From NCBI GenBank assembly GCA_012518115.1, contig JAAYTD010000032.1, positions 1 to 63,905 of the forward strand: a stretch of DNA of 63,905 bases, written 5' to 3'. The stretch's first letter is position 1, and each line of letters begins with the position of its first letter. This DNA comes from Ignavibacteria bacterium. GTDB taxonomy: Bacteria; Bacteroidota; Ignavibacteria; Kapaibacteriales; UBA2268. The translations under genes and the position numbers were made by a program. Positions 8,163 to 16,895 of the stretch are shown piece by piece. The notes beneath the pieces are model-generated. The model was given only the letters and a program-made list of their open reading frames with translations, made no database searches and was not told the DNA's origin.

Positions 8163-8711
8163 TTATTCTTCTAAGATGTATATTCCCGATAAGTTTCGTC
8201 CTTTTTCGTCAAAATCTAAACCACTTCCTATGACGAATTGCGCTGGAATATTAAATCCTAAGTAATCAATTTTTATATCAACACAAGCTTTTTCGGGCTT
8301 TGCAAGCAATGAAGCTATAGCTACACTTCTTGGGGACGTTTTTTGTATAACTGATAATACTTTTTCCATAGTATAACCTGTGTCAATAATATCTTCAATT
8401 ATAATTACATCGCGATTTTGTAAATTTAATTCTTCTGCTTTTATCATTACATCCCCGCTACTTTCTAATTGACTTCCATAGCTTTTGGCTGATATAACAT
8501 GAATTTCGCAATTTAGATTTATGTTTTCTAACAACTTAACAGCAAAAAAAACAGCACCTTTTAGCGTGATTAAAAAAACAGGTGTTGAGTTTTTGTAATC
8601 AAAATTAATCTGTTTGCTTATTTCTAAAATTGCATTATCTACTTCGTTCTTTGATATAAATGGTATAAAATTTAAGTTGTTAATTTGATAACGTTCAGGA
8701 GTAAAACTCAT
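8163..8711 (-). CDS. hpt: Hypoxanthine phosphoribosyltransferase
   Basis: 182 aa, typical length. Converts hypoxanthine or guanine plus PRPP to IMP or GMP in purine salvage. The PRPP-binding loop is VIIIEDIIDTGYTM (about residues 103-116); the flexible-loop region AKSYGSQLESSGDV precedes it, and the C-terminal base-binding segment KIDYLGFNIPAQFVIGSGLDFDEKGRNL is intact. Transcribed away from gltX; the 138-bp gap between them is A+T rich and contains the gltX promoter. No recognisable riboswitch upstream. Confidence 0.95.
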   Translation of the reverse strand: MSFTPERYQINNLNFIPFISKNEVDNAILEISKQINFDYKNSTPVFLITLKGAVFFAVKLLENINLNCEIHVISAKSYGSQLESSGDVMIKAEELNLQNRDVIIIEDIIDTGYTMEKVLSVIQKTSPRSVAIASLLAKPEKACVDIKIDYLGFNIPAQFVIGSGLDFDEKGRNLSGIYILEE

Positions 8712-8796
8712 TTTTTTATGAAATAGTTTAATTATAATATTTTTTAAATATAAGGTATTTTTTGATAAGAATAATAAGAATATGATTTTTTTTTTG

Positions 8797-8804
8797 TATT
8801 TTTG
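8797..8804 (+). promoter_or_regulatory. -7 promoter element upstream of gltX
   Basis: TATTTTTG, an exact TAnnTTTG match, 45 bp before the gltX start. No convincing -33 TTTG at the right distance, the region being a T run. Confidence 0.5.
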
Positions 8805-8849
8805 CTTTCATAAAAAGTATAATAAAAACATAGGAAACGGAATAAAAAT

Positions 8850-10301
8850 ATGTCAGTAAGAGTTAGATTTGCACCGTCACCTACAGGATATTTGCATGTA
8901 GGAGGTTTAAGAACAGCTTTATATAATTATCTTTTTGCTAAACATCATGGCGGTAAGTGCGTTTTAAGAATAGAAGATACAGACAGAACACGTTTTGTTG
9001 AAAACGCTCAAGAAAACTTAATTAGTTCTTTACGTTGGGCAGGAATAGAATTTGATGAAAGCCCAGAAGTAGGCGGAGATTATGGACCATATATTCAGTC
9101 GGAACGCTTTGATTTATATAAGAAATACGGTAAAGAGCTAGTAGAAAATGGTTCAGCTTACTATGCTTTTGATACGAGTGAAGAATTAGATGCTATGCGT
9201 GAGCGTCAGCAAAAAGCAGGAATTCCGCCTAAATATGATCGCACCGTTATGCGAAATGAATTTACTCTTGGCAAAGAGGAAACTGAGCGTTTAATTGCGG
9301 AAGGAGTAGATTATGTTGTACGTTTGAAAGTGCCTACAACAGAAGATATTCGTTTTTCAGATTTGATTCGTGGCGAAGTTGTAGTAAATGGTAAAGATGT
9401 GGACGATCAAATCCTGTTGAAATCAGATGGTTTCCCAACTTATCATTTAGCTAATGTTGTAGATGACCATTTGATGGCTATTTCGCATGTTATTCGTGGC
9501 GAAGAATGGTTGCCGTCAACTCCGAAACATGTGTTACTTTATAAAGCTTTCGGTTGGGAATGTCCGACTTTTGCTCATTTGCCACTACTTTTGAATAAAG
9601 ATAAAACTAAACTAAGTAAGCGTCAAGGAAGTGTTGCAGTGGAAGATTTTAGAGAACAAGGTTATTTCAAAGAAGCTTTTGTTAATTTTGTTGCTTTGCT
9701 TGGTTGGAATCCTACTGCTGACAGAGAAATCTTTGATATGCAAGAACTTATTGATAATTTCAATTTAGAAAAAGTTAATAAAAGTGGGGCAGTTTTTGAC
9801 GTTCAGAAATTAGAGTGGATGAACGCACAATATGTGAAAACGTTACCTTTGGATTATATGACTGATATGCTAATGCCCGAAATGGCAAAATATGATTTCA
9901 ATAATGTATCTAAAGAATATCTTGCAAAAGTTATTGATTTATTTAAGGAAAGAATAACTTTTTTGAAGCAAATCCCTGTTTTTGCTAACTATATGTTTGA
10001 AAAACCAACTGAATATGAAGAAGAATATCTTCAAAAACATTGGAAAGAAAACACAAAAGAAATTATGTTGCCACTTGTGGAAAAATTCAAAGCTATAGAT
10101 GATTGGACACACGATGCAACTTACGGTGCAACAAAAGAATATGTTGAAGCAAACAATATGAAACTAAAAGATGTTATCCATCCAATTCGTTTGATGGTTA
10201 CAGGGAAATCAGTAGGCGCTGGTATGTTTGAAACGATGGAAATTTTAGGTAAAAAAGAGTCTATTGAACGATTAGAGTTCTTTCTAAATTCACAAAAATA
10301 A
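8850..10301 (+). CDS. gltX: Glutamyl-tRNA synthetase
   Basis: 483 aa class I aminoacyl-tRNA synthetase charging tRNA-Glu (and tRNA-Gln in organisms using the amidotransferase route). The HIGH-type signature is APSPTGYLHVGG (residues 8-19) and the KMSKS loop is KLSKR (254-258). RIEDTDRTR and HLANVVDDHLMAISHVIRGE are the expected Rossmann-domain segments. The C-terminal anticodon-binding domain is present. The znuA-like gene starts 6 bp after the stop, so gltX leads a three-gene operon with it and folC. Confidence 0.97.
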   Translation: MSVRVRFAPSPTGYLHVGGLRTALYNYLFAKHHGGKCVLRIEDTDRTRFVENAQENLISSLRWAGIEFDESPEVGGDYGPYIQSERFDLYKKYGKELVENGSAYYAFDTSEELDAMRERQQKAGIPPKYDRTVMRNEFTLGKEETERLIAEGVDYVVRLKVPTTEDIRFSDLIRGEVVVNGKDVDDQILLKSDGFPTYHLANVVDDHLMAISHVIRGEEWLPSTPKHVLLYKAFGWECPTFAHLPLLLNKDKTKLSKRQGSVAVEDFREQGYFKEAFVNFVALLGWNPTADREIFDMQELIDNFNLEKVNKSGAVFDVQKLEWMNAQYVKTLPLDYMTDMLMPEMAKYDFNNVSKEYLAKVIDLFKERITFLKQIPVFANYMFEKPTEYEEEYLQKHWKENTKEIMLPLVEKFKAIDDWTHDATYGATKEYVEANNMKLKDVIHPIRLMVTGKSVGAGMFETMEILGKKESIERLEFFLNSQK

Positions 10302-10307
10302 TTTTTT

Positions 10308-11249
10308 ATGAAAAACATTACCAAGTATATAATTGGAATATCTATTTTAGTTTTTGGGTTTGTAGCTTGTTCTCAAAAAGAAAATAATGAAGCTACGCAA
10401 ATTGATAAACCTAAAATAGCTGTTTCAATTTATCCGCTTAAAGCAATATTAGCGGAGCTAGTCGGTGATAAAATGGAAATAGAGGTAATTGTTCCACCGA
10501 ATGCTTCGCCACATACATTTGAACCTACGCCGATAGATATACAAAAAATAGAAAAAGCTGATGCTATTTTCTATGTTAATAGGCACTTAGATAGTTGGCT
10601 TGTAAAACCGTATAACGATAAGTCTGTTCCTGTTCTAAAAATGATAGATAGGAACTTAATTGAAAATACTTTGCATCATTGCACTGGCTGTGGAAATGAA
10701 CATCATAATGAAATTGAAGCGACTAATGAATATGAAAGTATTGATCCACATTTTTGGACTTCGCCGAAATTAGTGAAAAATATTTTACCTAAATTAGTAG
10801 AAATTCTAATAAAAATTGATGCTGAAAATGCCGAATTTTATCGTTCAAAAGAAAAAGAATTTTCCGAAGCGCTAGTAAATTTAGATGAAAAAATAAAAGC
10901 ACAACTTCAACATTTGAAAAATTATAAAATCTTTACTTTACATAACTCTTTTTCTTACTTTATTAACAACTTTGGATTAACTTACGGAGGAGCTATAGAA
11001 GAAAAAGCAGGACAAGAGCCAAGTACTAGATATTTTTATGACATTGCTAAACAAATCAAAGAAGCGAAAATTGCGGCTATTTTTTCCGAAGCACAGCTGA
11101 AGTCTAACATAATGGAAAATTTAGCAAATGAGTTAGGTGTAAAAGTCTTTGAACTTGATCCAATAGGCGGAAAAGATTCATTGACAACTTATTTTGATAT
11201 AATTACATATAATGCAAATGTTATTGAAAAAGCATTTGGAATAAAATAG
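10308..11249 (+). CDS. ZnuA-like metal ABC transporter substrate-binding lipoprotein
   Basis: 313 aa. The N-terminal signal ends in FGFVAC, a lipobox with Cys at residue 21. The remainder is a cluster A-I (TroA/ZnuA) binding protein: PPNASPHTFEPTP with the first metal His, a short metal-rich loop containing HHCTGCGNEHHNE (about residues 124-136), DPHFWTSPKLV with the second His, TLHNSFSYF with the third, and FSEAQLKSNI. It should capture zinc or manganese outside the inner membrane. No znuB or znuC partner lies in the window; instead it sits between gltX and folC in one operon, which is unusual. The metal is inferred from the His-rich loop. Confidence 0.88.
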   Translation: MKNITKYIIGISILVFGFVACSQKENNEATQIDKPKIAVSIYPLKAILAELVGDKMEIEVIVPPNASPHTFEPTPIDIQKIEKADAIFYVNRHLDSWLVKPYNDKSVPVLKMIDRNLIENTLHHCTGCGNEHHNEIEATNEYESIDPHFWTSPKLVKNILPKLVEILIKIDAENAEFYRSKEKEFSEALVNLDEKIKAQLQHLKNYKIFTLHNSFSYFINNFGLTYGGAIEEKAGQEPSTRYFYDIAKQIKEAKIAAIFSEAQLKSNIMENLANELGVKVFELDPIGGKDSLTTYFDIITYNANVIEKAFGIK

Positions 11250-11263
11250 CTATAAAAGATCAT

Positions 11264-12595
11264 ATGACCCTAAAAAATATAAACTTATCGGAAAAAAACA
11301 CAAATTCATCGGAGCAAAAATTGCTTGATTATCTTTTTTCGTTAAATAGGCGAGATATTAAACCGGGTTTAGAACGAATAAATACACTTTTAGAGTTTTT
11401 AGGAAATCCGCAAAATTCTTATCCTACCATTCACATAGCAGGGACGAACGGTAAAGGAAGTGTTGCTGCATTTATTGCTTCTATATTAATGGAAAGTAAT
11501 TTAGATGTTGGACTTTATACATCACCGCATATTTTCAAATTTGGTGAACGAATTAAAGTCAACAATAAAATGATTGATTACGCAACACTTGCTGAAATTT
11601 ATGAAATGATTAAAGATAAAGCGGTAGAAATTTCGGCTACTTTTTTTGAAATTACAACAGCAGTAGCTTTTTATTATTTCAAAGATAAAGTTGATATTGC
11701 AGTTGTTGAAACGGGAATGGGCGGAAGATTTGATGCAACAAATGTTTTGCAACCGCTAGTGTCTGTTATCACCAAAATAGGAAAAGATCATTTTGATTAT
11801 TTAGGAAAATCTTTGCAAGATATAGCTAAAGAAAAAGCAGGAATTATTAAATCTAACATACCTGTTGTAAGTGCTAACAATCAAAAAGATGTAAATGACA
11901 TACTAGCTAGTAAAGCTTATGAAGTAGGAACGGAAATTTACATTCTAAATAATGAAATTAAAAACGAAAATATCTTCTATACAAATGATATGAATATGGA
12001 AGTGTTTGTCGAAATTGATGGTGAAAAAGTAAAACTTATCTCGCCATTGATAGGGGAGCAACAAGTAGAAAATATAAATATTGCTATTAAGGCAATTCAA
12101 CTATTAAAAGATAAATATAAAATTACCAATGAAGCTATTGTTTCAGGTGTAAAAAATGTTGTTAATAATACACTTTTGCATTTCCGCATAGAGCTCATTG
12201 ACGATAAGTTGCCTATAATTATTGATGTTGCACATAACGAAGACGCTTTGAAAGTTCTTGTTTCTACTATAAAGCAAGCTACTTCTATTGAAAAGTGGGA
12301 CATAGTTTTTGGAGCTATGAAAGATAAAGATACTAAAAGTATGTTAAGTGCTATTAGTCCTATTTGTAAGAACTTAATTATAATGCAACCGACTACAGGT
12401 CGTGCTGAAGAAGCGGAACAACTTGTTAATCTAGCTAGTAACTTAGAGTTTGAAAATATAATTAATGCTGAAACAGCTGAAGTAGCAGCACAAATTATCA
12501 AACAAAATGCTAATCCTACGATTATATGCGGCTCTTTCTATACTGCAAACGAAATGTTTGAAGCATTATATACAAAACAAACTTCAGACGAGTAA
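11264..12595 (+). CDS. folC: Folylpolyglutamate synthase / dihydrofolate synthase
   Basis: 443 aa Mur-ligase family enzyme that ligates glutamate to folate or dihydropteroate with ATP. The ATP loop GTNGKGS is at residues 60-66, followed by LYTSPHIFKFGERIKVN, VETGMGGRFDATN, KDHFDYLGKSLQDIAKEKAGIIK (the Mur-ligase His/Lys segment), IIDVAHNEDALKVL in the C-terminal domain and ICGSFYTANEMFE near the end. All motifs are intact. It is 14 bp downstream of the znuA-like gene. The next gene, pyrB, has its own promoter, so the operon probably ends here. Confidence 0.95.
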   Translation: MTLKNINLSEKNTNSSEQKLLDYLFSLNRRDIKPGLERINTLLEFLGNPQNSYPTIHIAGTNGKGSVAAFIASILMESNLDVGLYTSPHIFKFGERIKVNNKMIDYATLAEIYEMIKDKAVEISATFFEITTAVAFYYFKDKVDIAVVETGMGGRFDATNVLQPLVSVITKIGKDHFDYLGKSLQDIAKEKAGIIKSNIPVVSANNQKDVNDILASKAYEVGTEIYILNNEIKNENIFYTNDMNMEVFVEIDGEKVKLISPLIGEQQVENINIAIKAIQLLKDKYKITNEAIVSGVKNVVNNTLLHFRIELIDDKLPIIIDVAHNEDALKVLVSTIKQATSIEKWDIVFGAMKDKDTKSMLSAISPICKNLIIMQPTTGRAEEAEQLVNLASNLEFENIINAETAEVAAQIIKQNANPTIICGSFYTANEMFEALYTKQTSDE

Positions 12596-12625
12596 AATTT
12601 AATACTTGAAATTAATAATACATTA

Positions 12626-12659
12626 TTGTAAATAACAATAGTTTTTAATAATATTTTTG
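12626..12659 (+). promoter_or_regulatory. Promoter of pyrB
   Basis: -7 element TATTTTTG (12652-12659) 40 bp before the pyrB start; a TTG at 12626-12628 lies 23 bp upstream, a little wider than the usual spacing. Confidence 0.5.
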
Positions 12660-12699
12660 CAATAGCTATTTTTTTTGATTATAAATAATAAGAAATTTT

Positions 12700-13632
12700 A
12701 TGGATAACGTACTATTTAAGCCTTATTTGCATAGTGCTGAAGATTTAACTTTGGAGCAAGTAAATGCAATATTTGATAAGGCACAATTTTTTATAGATAA
12801 TTATAATCCTAAAGAAAAATTTAAAGATTTATTAGGTGTAACTGTCGCACTTGCTTTTTTTGAGCCTTCTACTCGCACTAGATTATCTTTTGAACTAGCT
12901 GCTAAGCATTTGTCGGCAGATATATTAATTTTCAAATCAATTGGTTCAAGCATCGTAAAAGGAGAATCGTTTGTAGATACGATAAGAACAACTGATGCGA
13001 TGAACGTGAAAATGTATGTAGTTCGTAGTGTTTTTGCAGGTGTTCCACAATTAATTACACAAAAAACAGGTAAGATTGTAATTAATGCGGGAGACGGAAA
13101 ACACGAACATCCTACACAAGCTCTGTTAGATGCATTAACTTTGAAACAGCATTATAAAACATTTGCCGGCTTAAAAGTCTGTATTGTTGGAGATGTTTTG
13201 CATAGCAGGGTTGCCCGCTCCAATATAACAATTTTAAGACTATTAGGAGCTGAAGTAAGACTTATAGCGCCGGGCACTTTGTTGCCGCGATACTTAAAAC
13301 CTTGGAATATAGAGATATTAGAAACTATTGATGAAGCGATTGATTGGGCTGATGCTCTTATTGTTCTAAGATTACAAAAAGAAAGAATGGAAAATGGGGT
13401 GTTGCCTTCTCTTTCTGAATTTGTAAAGTTTTATCAAGTTACTTACGAAAAATTTACTAAAAAAGATAAAATTGTTTTACTGCATCCCGGTCCCGTAAAT
13501 TATGGTATTGAACTTGATTATAAGTTAAGTGATTTAAGTAACTGTTTAATTAATAAGCAAGTTACAAATGGTGTATTTATACGAATGGCAGTAATGTCTT
13601 TGTTGCAGAACAATTCAGTAAAATGTGAATAA
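12700..13632 (+). CDS. pyrB: Aspartate carbamoyltransferase, catalytic chain
   Basis: 310 aa. Joins carbamoyl phosphate and aspartate in pyrimidine synthesis. The carbamoyl-phosphate site FEPSTRTRLSFELA is present (STRTR at 57-61), followed by the conserved GESFVDTIRT and HEHPTQALLDALTL in the first domain and HPGPVNYGIEL in the aspartate domain. Length and motifs are complete. The regulatory chain gene pyrI is not in the window, so the enzyme may be the unregulated type or pyrI may be elsewhere. Stands alone, with the type I restriction operon beginning 140 bp downstream. Confidence 0.96.
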   Translation: MDNVLFKPYLHSAEDLTLEQVNAIFDKAQFFIDNYNPKEKFKDLLGVTVALAFFEPSTRTRLSFELAAKHLSADILIFKSIGSSIVKGESFVDTIRTTDAMNVKMYVVRSVFAGVPQLITQKTGKIVINAGDGKHEHPTQALLDALTLKQHYKTFAGLKVCIVGDVLHSRVARSNITILRLLGAEVRLIAPGTLLPRYLKPWNIEILETIDEAIDWADALIVLRLQKERMENGVLPSLSEFVKFYQVTYEKFTKKDKIVLLHPGPVNYGIELDYKLSDLSNCLINKQVTNGVFIRMAVMSLLQNNSVKCE

Positions 13633-13772
13633 ATGTGCAATATAAACTTAAATAGTTCAGATAATCTTATTTATTTATTGACATAACAAATATTTTGAGT
13701 TAAATGTTTAAGAAAGTTGTATATTATGTTTCATAAATTAATATATTAGCAATAAGTGTAAAAGGACAATAA

Positions 13773-15566
13773 ATGAAAAATTTTAAAGAAAAGGCAGACC
13801 TGATTTGGCGTGTGGCAGATCTACTTAGAGGCGATTATAAGCAATCTGATTATGGAAAGGTAATACTTCCAATGACTGTACTGAGACGATTAGATTGTGT
13901 ACTTGAACCAACAAAACAAAAAGTCTTAGATTATTTACCACAGGTTGAAAAACTTGGAGAAATTGCCAAAGATTTAGCACTCAATCAATTAGCAGGTTTT
14001 AATTTTCATAACAGAAGTCAATTCAATTTCGACAAACTGGTTGCCGACCCAGACAATATAGCAATAAATCTGAAGAACTTTATAAATGGTTTTTCTGCAA
14101 GTGCGCGGGAAATCATTGAGTACTTCAGTTTTGATTATCAAATAGACCGCATGGACGACCCAAAAACAGATTTGCTTTATCGTGTGGTAAAAGCTTTTCA
14201 GGAGATTGACCTTACTGATATGGAAAGCATGGAAATGGGTTACACTTTTGAAGAACTTATTCGTAAATTTTCTGAGCAGTCTAACGAAACGGCAGGAGAA
14301 CACTTTACCCCAAGAGAAGTTATTCGCCTGATGGTAAATATATTATTTATCAAAGATGAAGAAATATTGACTACAGAAGGAATAATAAAAACGCTTTATG
14401 ACCCAGCTTGCGGAACTGGCGGAATGCTTTCTGTTGCTGAGCAATATTTAAAAGAACTAAATCCTAAAGCTGAACTGAAAGTATTTGGACAAGAAAGCAA
14501 CCGTGAATCATATGCCATTTGTAAATCAGATATGTTAATAAAAGGGCAAGATCCAAGCAATATCAAATTTGGAAACACTTTTACAGTTGACGGATTAGAA
14601 GATGAAAAATTTGATTATATGCTTTCTAATCCGCCTTTTGGAGTGGACTGGAAAAAAGCCGAAAAAACTATTAAAGCCGAAGCAAACAGCAGAGGAATGA
14701 GCGGACGTTTTGGTGCAGGTTTACCAAGAATCAATGATGGTTCTTTGCTTTTCTTGCAGCATATGATTTCGAAAATGAAACCAGATGGTACTCGAATTGG
14801 AATTGTCTTTAATGGTTCGCCATTGTTCACCGGTGCTGCCGAAAGCGGTGAAAGCAATATTCGCAGATGGATTATTGAAAACGACTGGTTGGAAGCTATT
14901 ATCGCTTTGCCCGACCAACTTTTCTACAACACAGGCATAGGCACCTACATTTGGATAATAACCAACGAAAAATCTGCTGAACGAAAAGGAAAAATTCAAC
15001 TAATTAACGCTACAGGAGCAAAAGATGAAGAACTGGTAAAAGAGGGTAAATTGGAATTTAACCGCTTCTGGGAAAAAATGGACAGAAGTCTGGGTAACAA
15101 ACGAAAAAAGATAGCCGAAAACGGCAATGAAAAAGGAATAGGCTTTATCACTCAGCTTTACGGTAATTTTGAAGAAAATGAGTTTTGCAAAATCCTGCCC
15201 AACGAATTTTTCGGCTATTGGCGTATCACGGTAGAGCAGCCACTGAAAGAAGATGGAAAAGTAGTAAAAACCAAAGGGAAACCCAAACCCGATACAGCTT
15301 TGCGTGATTATGAAAACATCCCTTTTCTGGTAAAAAACAACGATGGTAAATTGGTGCCACAAACCATAGAAGAATATTTCAAGCGAGAAGTAACACCGCA
15401 TCTGCCCGAAGCATGGATTGATCACAGCAAAACAAAAGTGGGTTACGAAATCAACTTTACCAAATACTTCTACGAGTTTAAGCCACTTCGTTCTTTAGCA
15501 GAGATACGAGCCGATATTTTGGCATTGGAACAAAAAACCTCTGAGACACAGATTTTTAATGATTAG
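13773..15566 (+). CDS. hsdM: Type I restriction-modification system methyltransferase subunit
   Basis: 597 aa. N6-adenine methyltransferase of a type I system; it works in a complex with HsdS for modification and with HsdS plus HsdR for restriction. An N-terminal helical HsdM domain (about residues 1-150) precedes the SAM-binding motif I DPACGTGG (210-217) and the catalytic NPPF (286-289). GGEHFTPREV-type sequence (here AGEHFTPREV) before motif I is typical. A ribosome site AAGGA lies a few bases upstream of the ATG. The stop codon is directly followed by the hsdS ATG, so the two are translationally linked. Confidence 0.96.
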   Translation: MKNFKEKADLIWRVADLLRGDYKQSDYGKVILPMTVLRRLDCVLEPTKQKVLDYLPQVEKLGEIAKDLALNQLAGFNFHNRSQFNFDKLVADPDNIAINLKNFINGFSASAREIIEYFSFDYQIDRMDDPKTDLLYRVVKAFQEIDLTDMESMEMGYTFEELIRKFSEQSNETAGEHFTPREVIRLMVNILFIKDEEILTTEGIIKTLYDPACGTGGMLSVAEQYLKELNPKAELKVFGQESNRESYAICKSDMLIKGQDPSNIKFGNTFTVDGLEDEKFDYMLSNPPFGVDWKKAEKTIKAEANSRGMSGRFGAGLPRINDGSLLFLQHMISKMKPDGTRIGIVFNGSPLFTGAAESGESNIRRWIIENDWLEAIIALPDQLFYNTGIGTYIWIITNEKSAERKGKIQLINATGAKDEELVKEGKLEFNRFWEKMDRSLGNKRKKIAENGNEKGIGFITQLYGNFEENEFCKILPNEFFGYWRITVEQPLKEDGKVVKTKGKPKPDTALRDYENIPFLVKNNDGKLVPQTIEEYFKREVTPHLPEAWIDHSKTKVGYEINFTKYFYEFKPLRSLAEIRADILALEQKTSETQIFND

Positions 15567-16835
15567 ATGATGAATATGAAAAAATACGAATCATACAAAG
15601 ATAGTGGCATCGAGTGGATTGGAGAAATACCAAGCCATTGGGAAGTGAAGAAGCTAAAAAGGCTTGCTAAAATTGGTAATGGGCAAGATCATAAGAATGT
15701 TTGGGACCAAGATGGAGATTATCCAATTTTAGGCACAGGTGGTGAATTTGGAAAGGCAAATGCTTATTTGCACAGCGGACCTTCAGTTATTTTAGGAAGA
15801 AAAGGAACAATTGATAAACCGCAATTTGTTGAAACACCTTTTTGGGTAGTAGATACTGCTTATTATACAGAAATAATTCAGAATGTTGACGCTAAACTTT
15901 TCTATTATTTGTGTACTACTATAAATTTTGATTTATATAAATATGGCTCGGCAGTTCCAAGTATGACACAGGAAGTGCTAAACCAAATTCCGTTTGTAAT
16001 TTCCACTTCATTAAAAGAACAAACCGCCATTGCCGCTTTTTTAGACCGCAAAACCGCCGAGATAGACCAACTGATAGCTGATAAAAAACAGTTGCTCGAA
16101 CTTTACCAAGAGGAGAAAACAGCTATTATAAACCGGGCAGTTACCAAAGGCATCAATCCCGATGCAAAAATGAAAGAGAGCGGTATCGAATGGCTGGGAG
16201 AAATACCAAGCCATTGGGAAGTGAAGAGATTAAAGTTGTTGGTTTCAAAAATAGGAAGTGGAGTAACACCATCTGGTGGTGCATCTGTGTATTTAACAAC
16301 CGGTATCCCATTATTAAGAAGTCAAAACATTCATTTTGACGGCTTAAAGCTTGATGATGTAGCTTATATTTCTGAGGAAATTAATGAAGGAATGAGTAAC
16401 AGTAAAATTCAAGAAGGTGATGTGCTACTGAATATTACAGGTGCGTCTATTGGAAGATGTTTCTATGTGCCTAATGGTTTTGGAAGAGGGAATGTTAATC
16501 AGCATGTATGTATTATTCGTCCTATTGTAGATATAATAGACACAATTTATTTGTATTTGCTTTTACGTTCAGAAATAGGACAGCTACAAATAAGATATCA
16601 ACAAACAGGCGCTAATAGAGAAGGATTAAATTTTGAACAATTGAAGAATTTTTCCCTACCATTTCCAACAAATATCGAAGAACAAAAATCTATCGTAGAA
16701 TTTATTGAAGCCAAGAGCAAAAAAATAGATGCCAAAATAGCGCGTACCGAGAAACTGATAGAACTACTGAGCGAATACCGTAGCACATTAATCAGCGAGG
16801 TAGTAACGGGGAAGGTAAAAGTTGTAGAGGATTGA
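15567..16835 (+). CDS. hsdS: Type I restriction-modification system specificity subunit
   Basis: 422 aa DNA-recognition subunit with two target-recognition domains (about residues 20-150 and 215-370), each followed by a long coiled-coil spacer (FLDRKTAEIDQLIADKKQL and FIEAKSKKIDAKIARTEKL). Both halves begin with nearly the same segment, SGIEW-I/L-GEIPSHWEVK, encoded by an exact 31-bp direct repeat at 15621-15651 and 16197-16227. The recognition sequence should be bipartite but cannot be predicted. A start at either of two adjacent ATGs (15567 or 15570) is possible. No second hsdS or recombinase gene is nearby. Confidence 0.95.
   Translation: MMNMKKYESYKDSGIEWIGEIPSHWEVKKLKRLAKIGNGQDHKNVWDQDGDYPILGTGGEFGKANAYLHSGPSVILGRKGTIDKPQFVETPFWVVDTAYYTEIIQNVDAKLFYYLCTTINFDLYKYGSAVPSMTQEVLNQIPFVISTSLKEQTAIAAFLDRKTAEIDQLIADKKQLLELYQEEKTAIINRAVTKGINPDAKMKESGIEWLGEIPSHWEVKRLKLLVSKIGSGVTPSGGASVYLTTGIPLLRSQNIHFDGLKLDDVAYISEEINEGMSNSKIQEGDVLLNITGASIGRCFYVPNGFGRGNVNQHVCIIRPIVDIIDTIYLYLLLRSEIGQLQIRYQQTGANREGLNFEQLKNFSLPFPTNIEEQKSIVEFIEAKSKKIDAKIARTEKLIELLSEYRSTLISEVVTGKVKVVED
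15621..16227 (+). repeat. 31-bp direct repeat inside hsdS
   Basis: Identical copies at 15621-15651 and 16197-16227, 576 bp apart, in the same reading frame at the start of each target-recognition half. Confidence 0.9.
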
Positions 16836-16895
16836 GAATGGAATAGATATTTGGCAGAAAAAAAGAAATAAAAAAGAAAAATAAAAAAGAAAATT

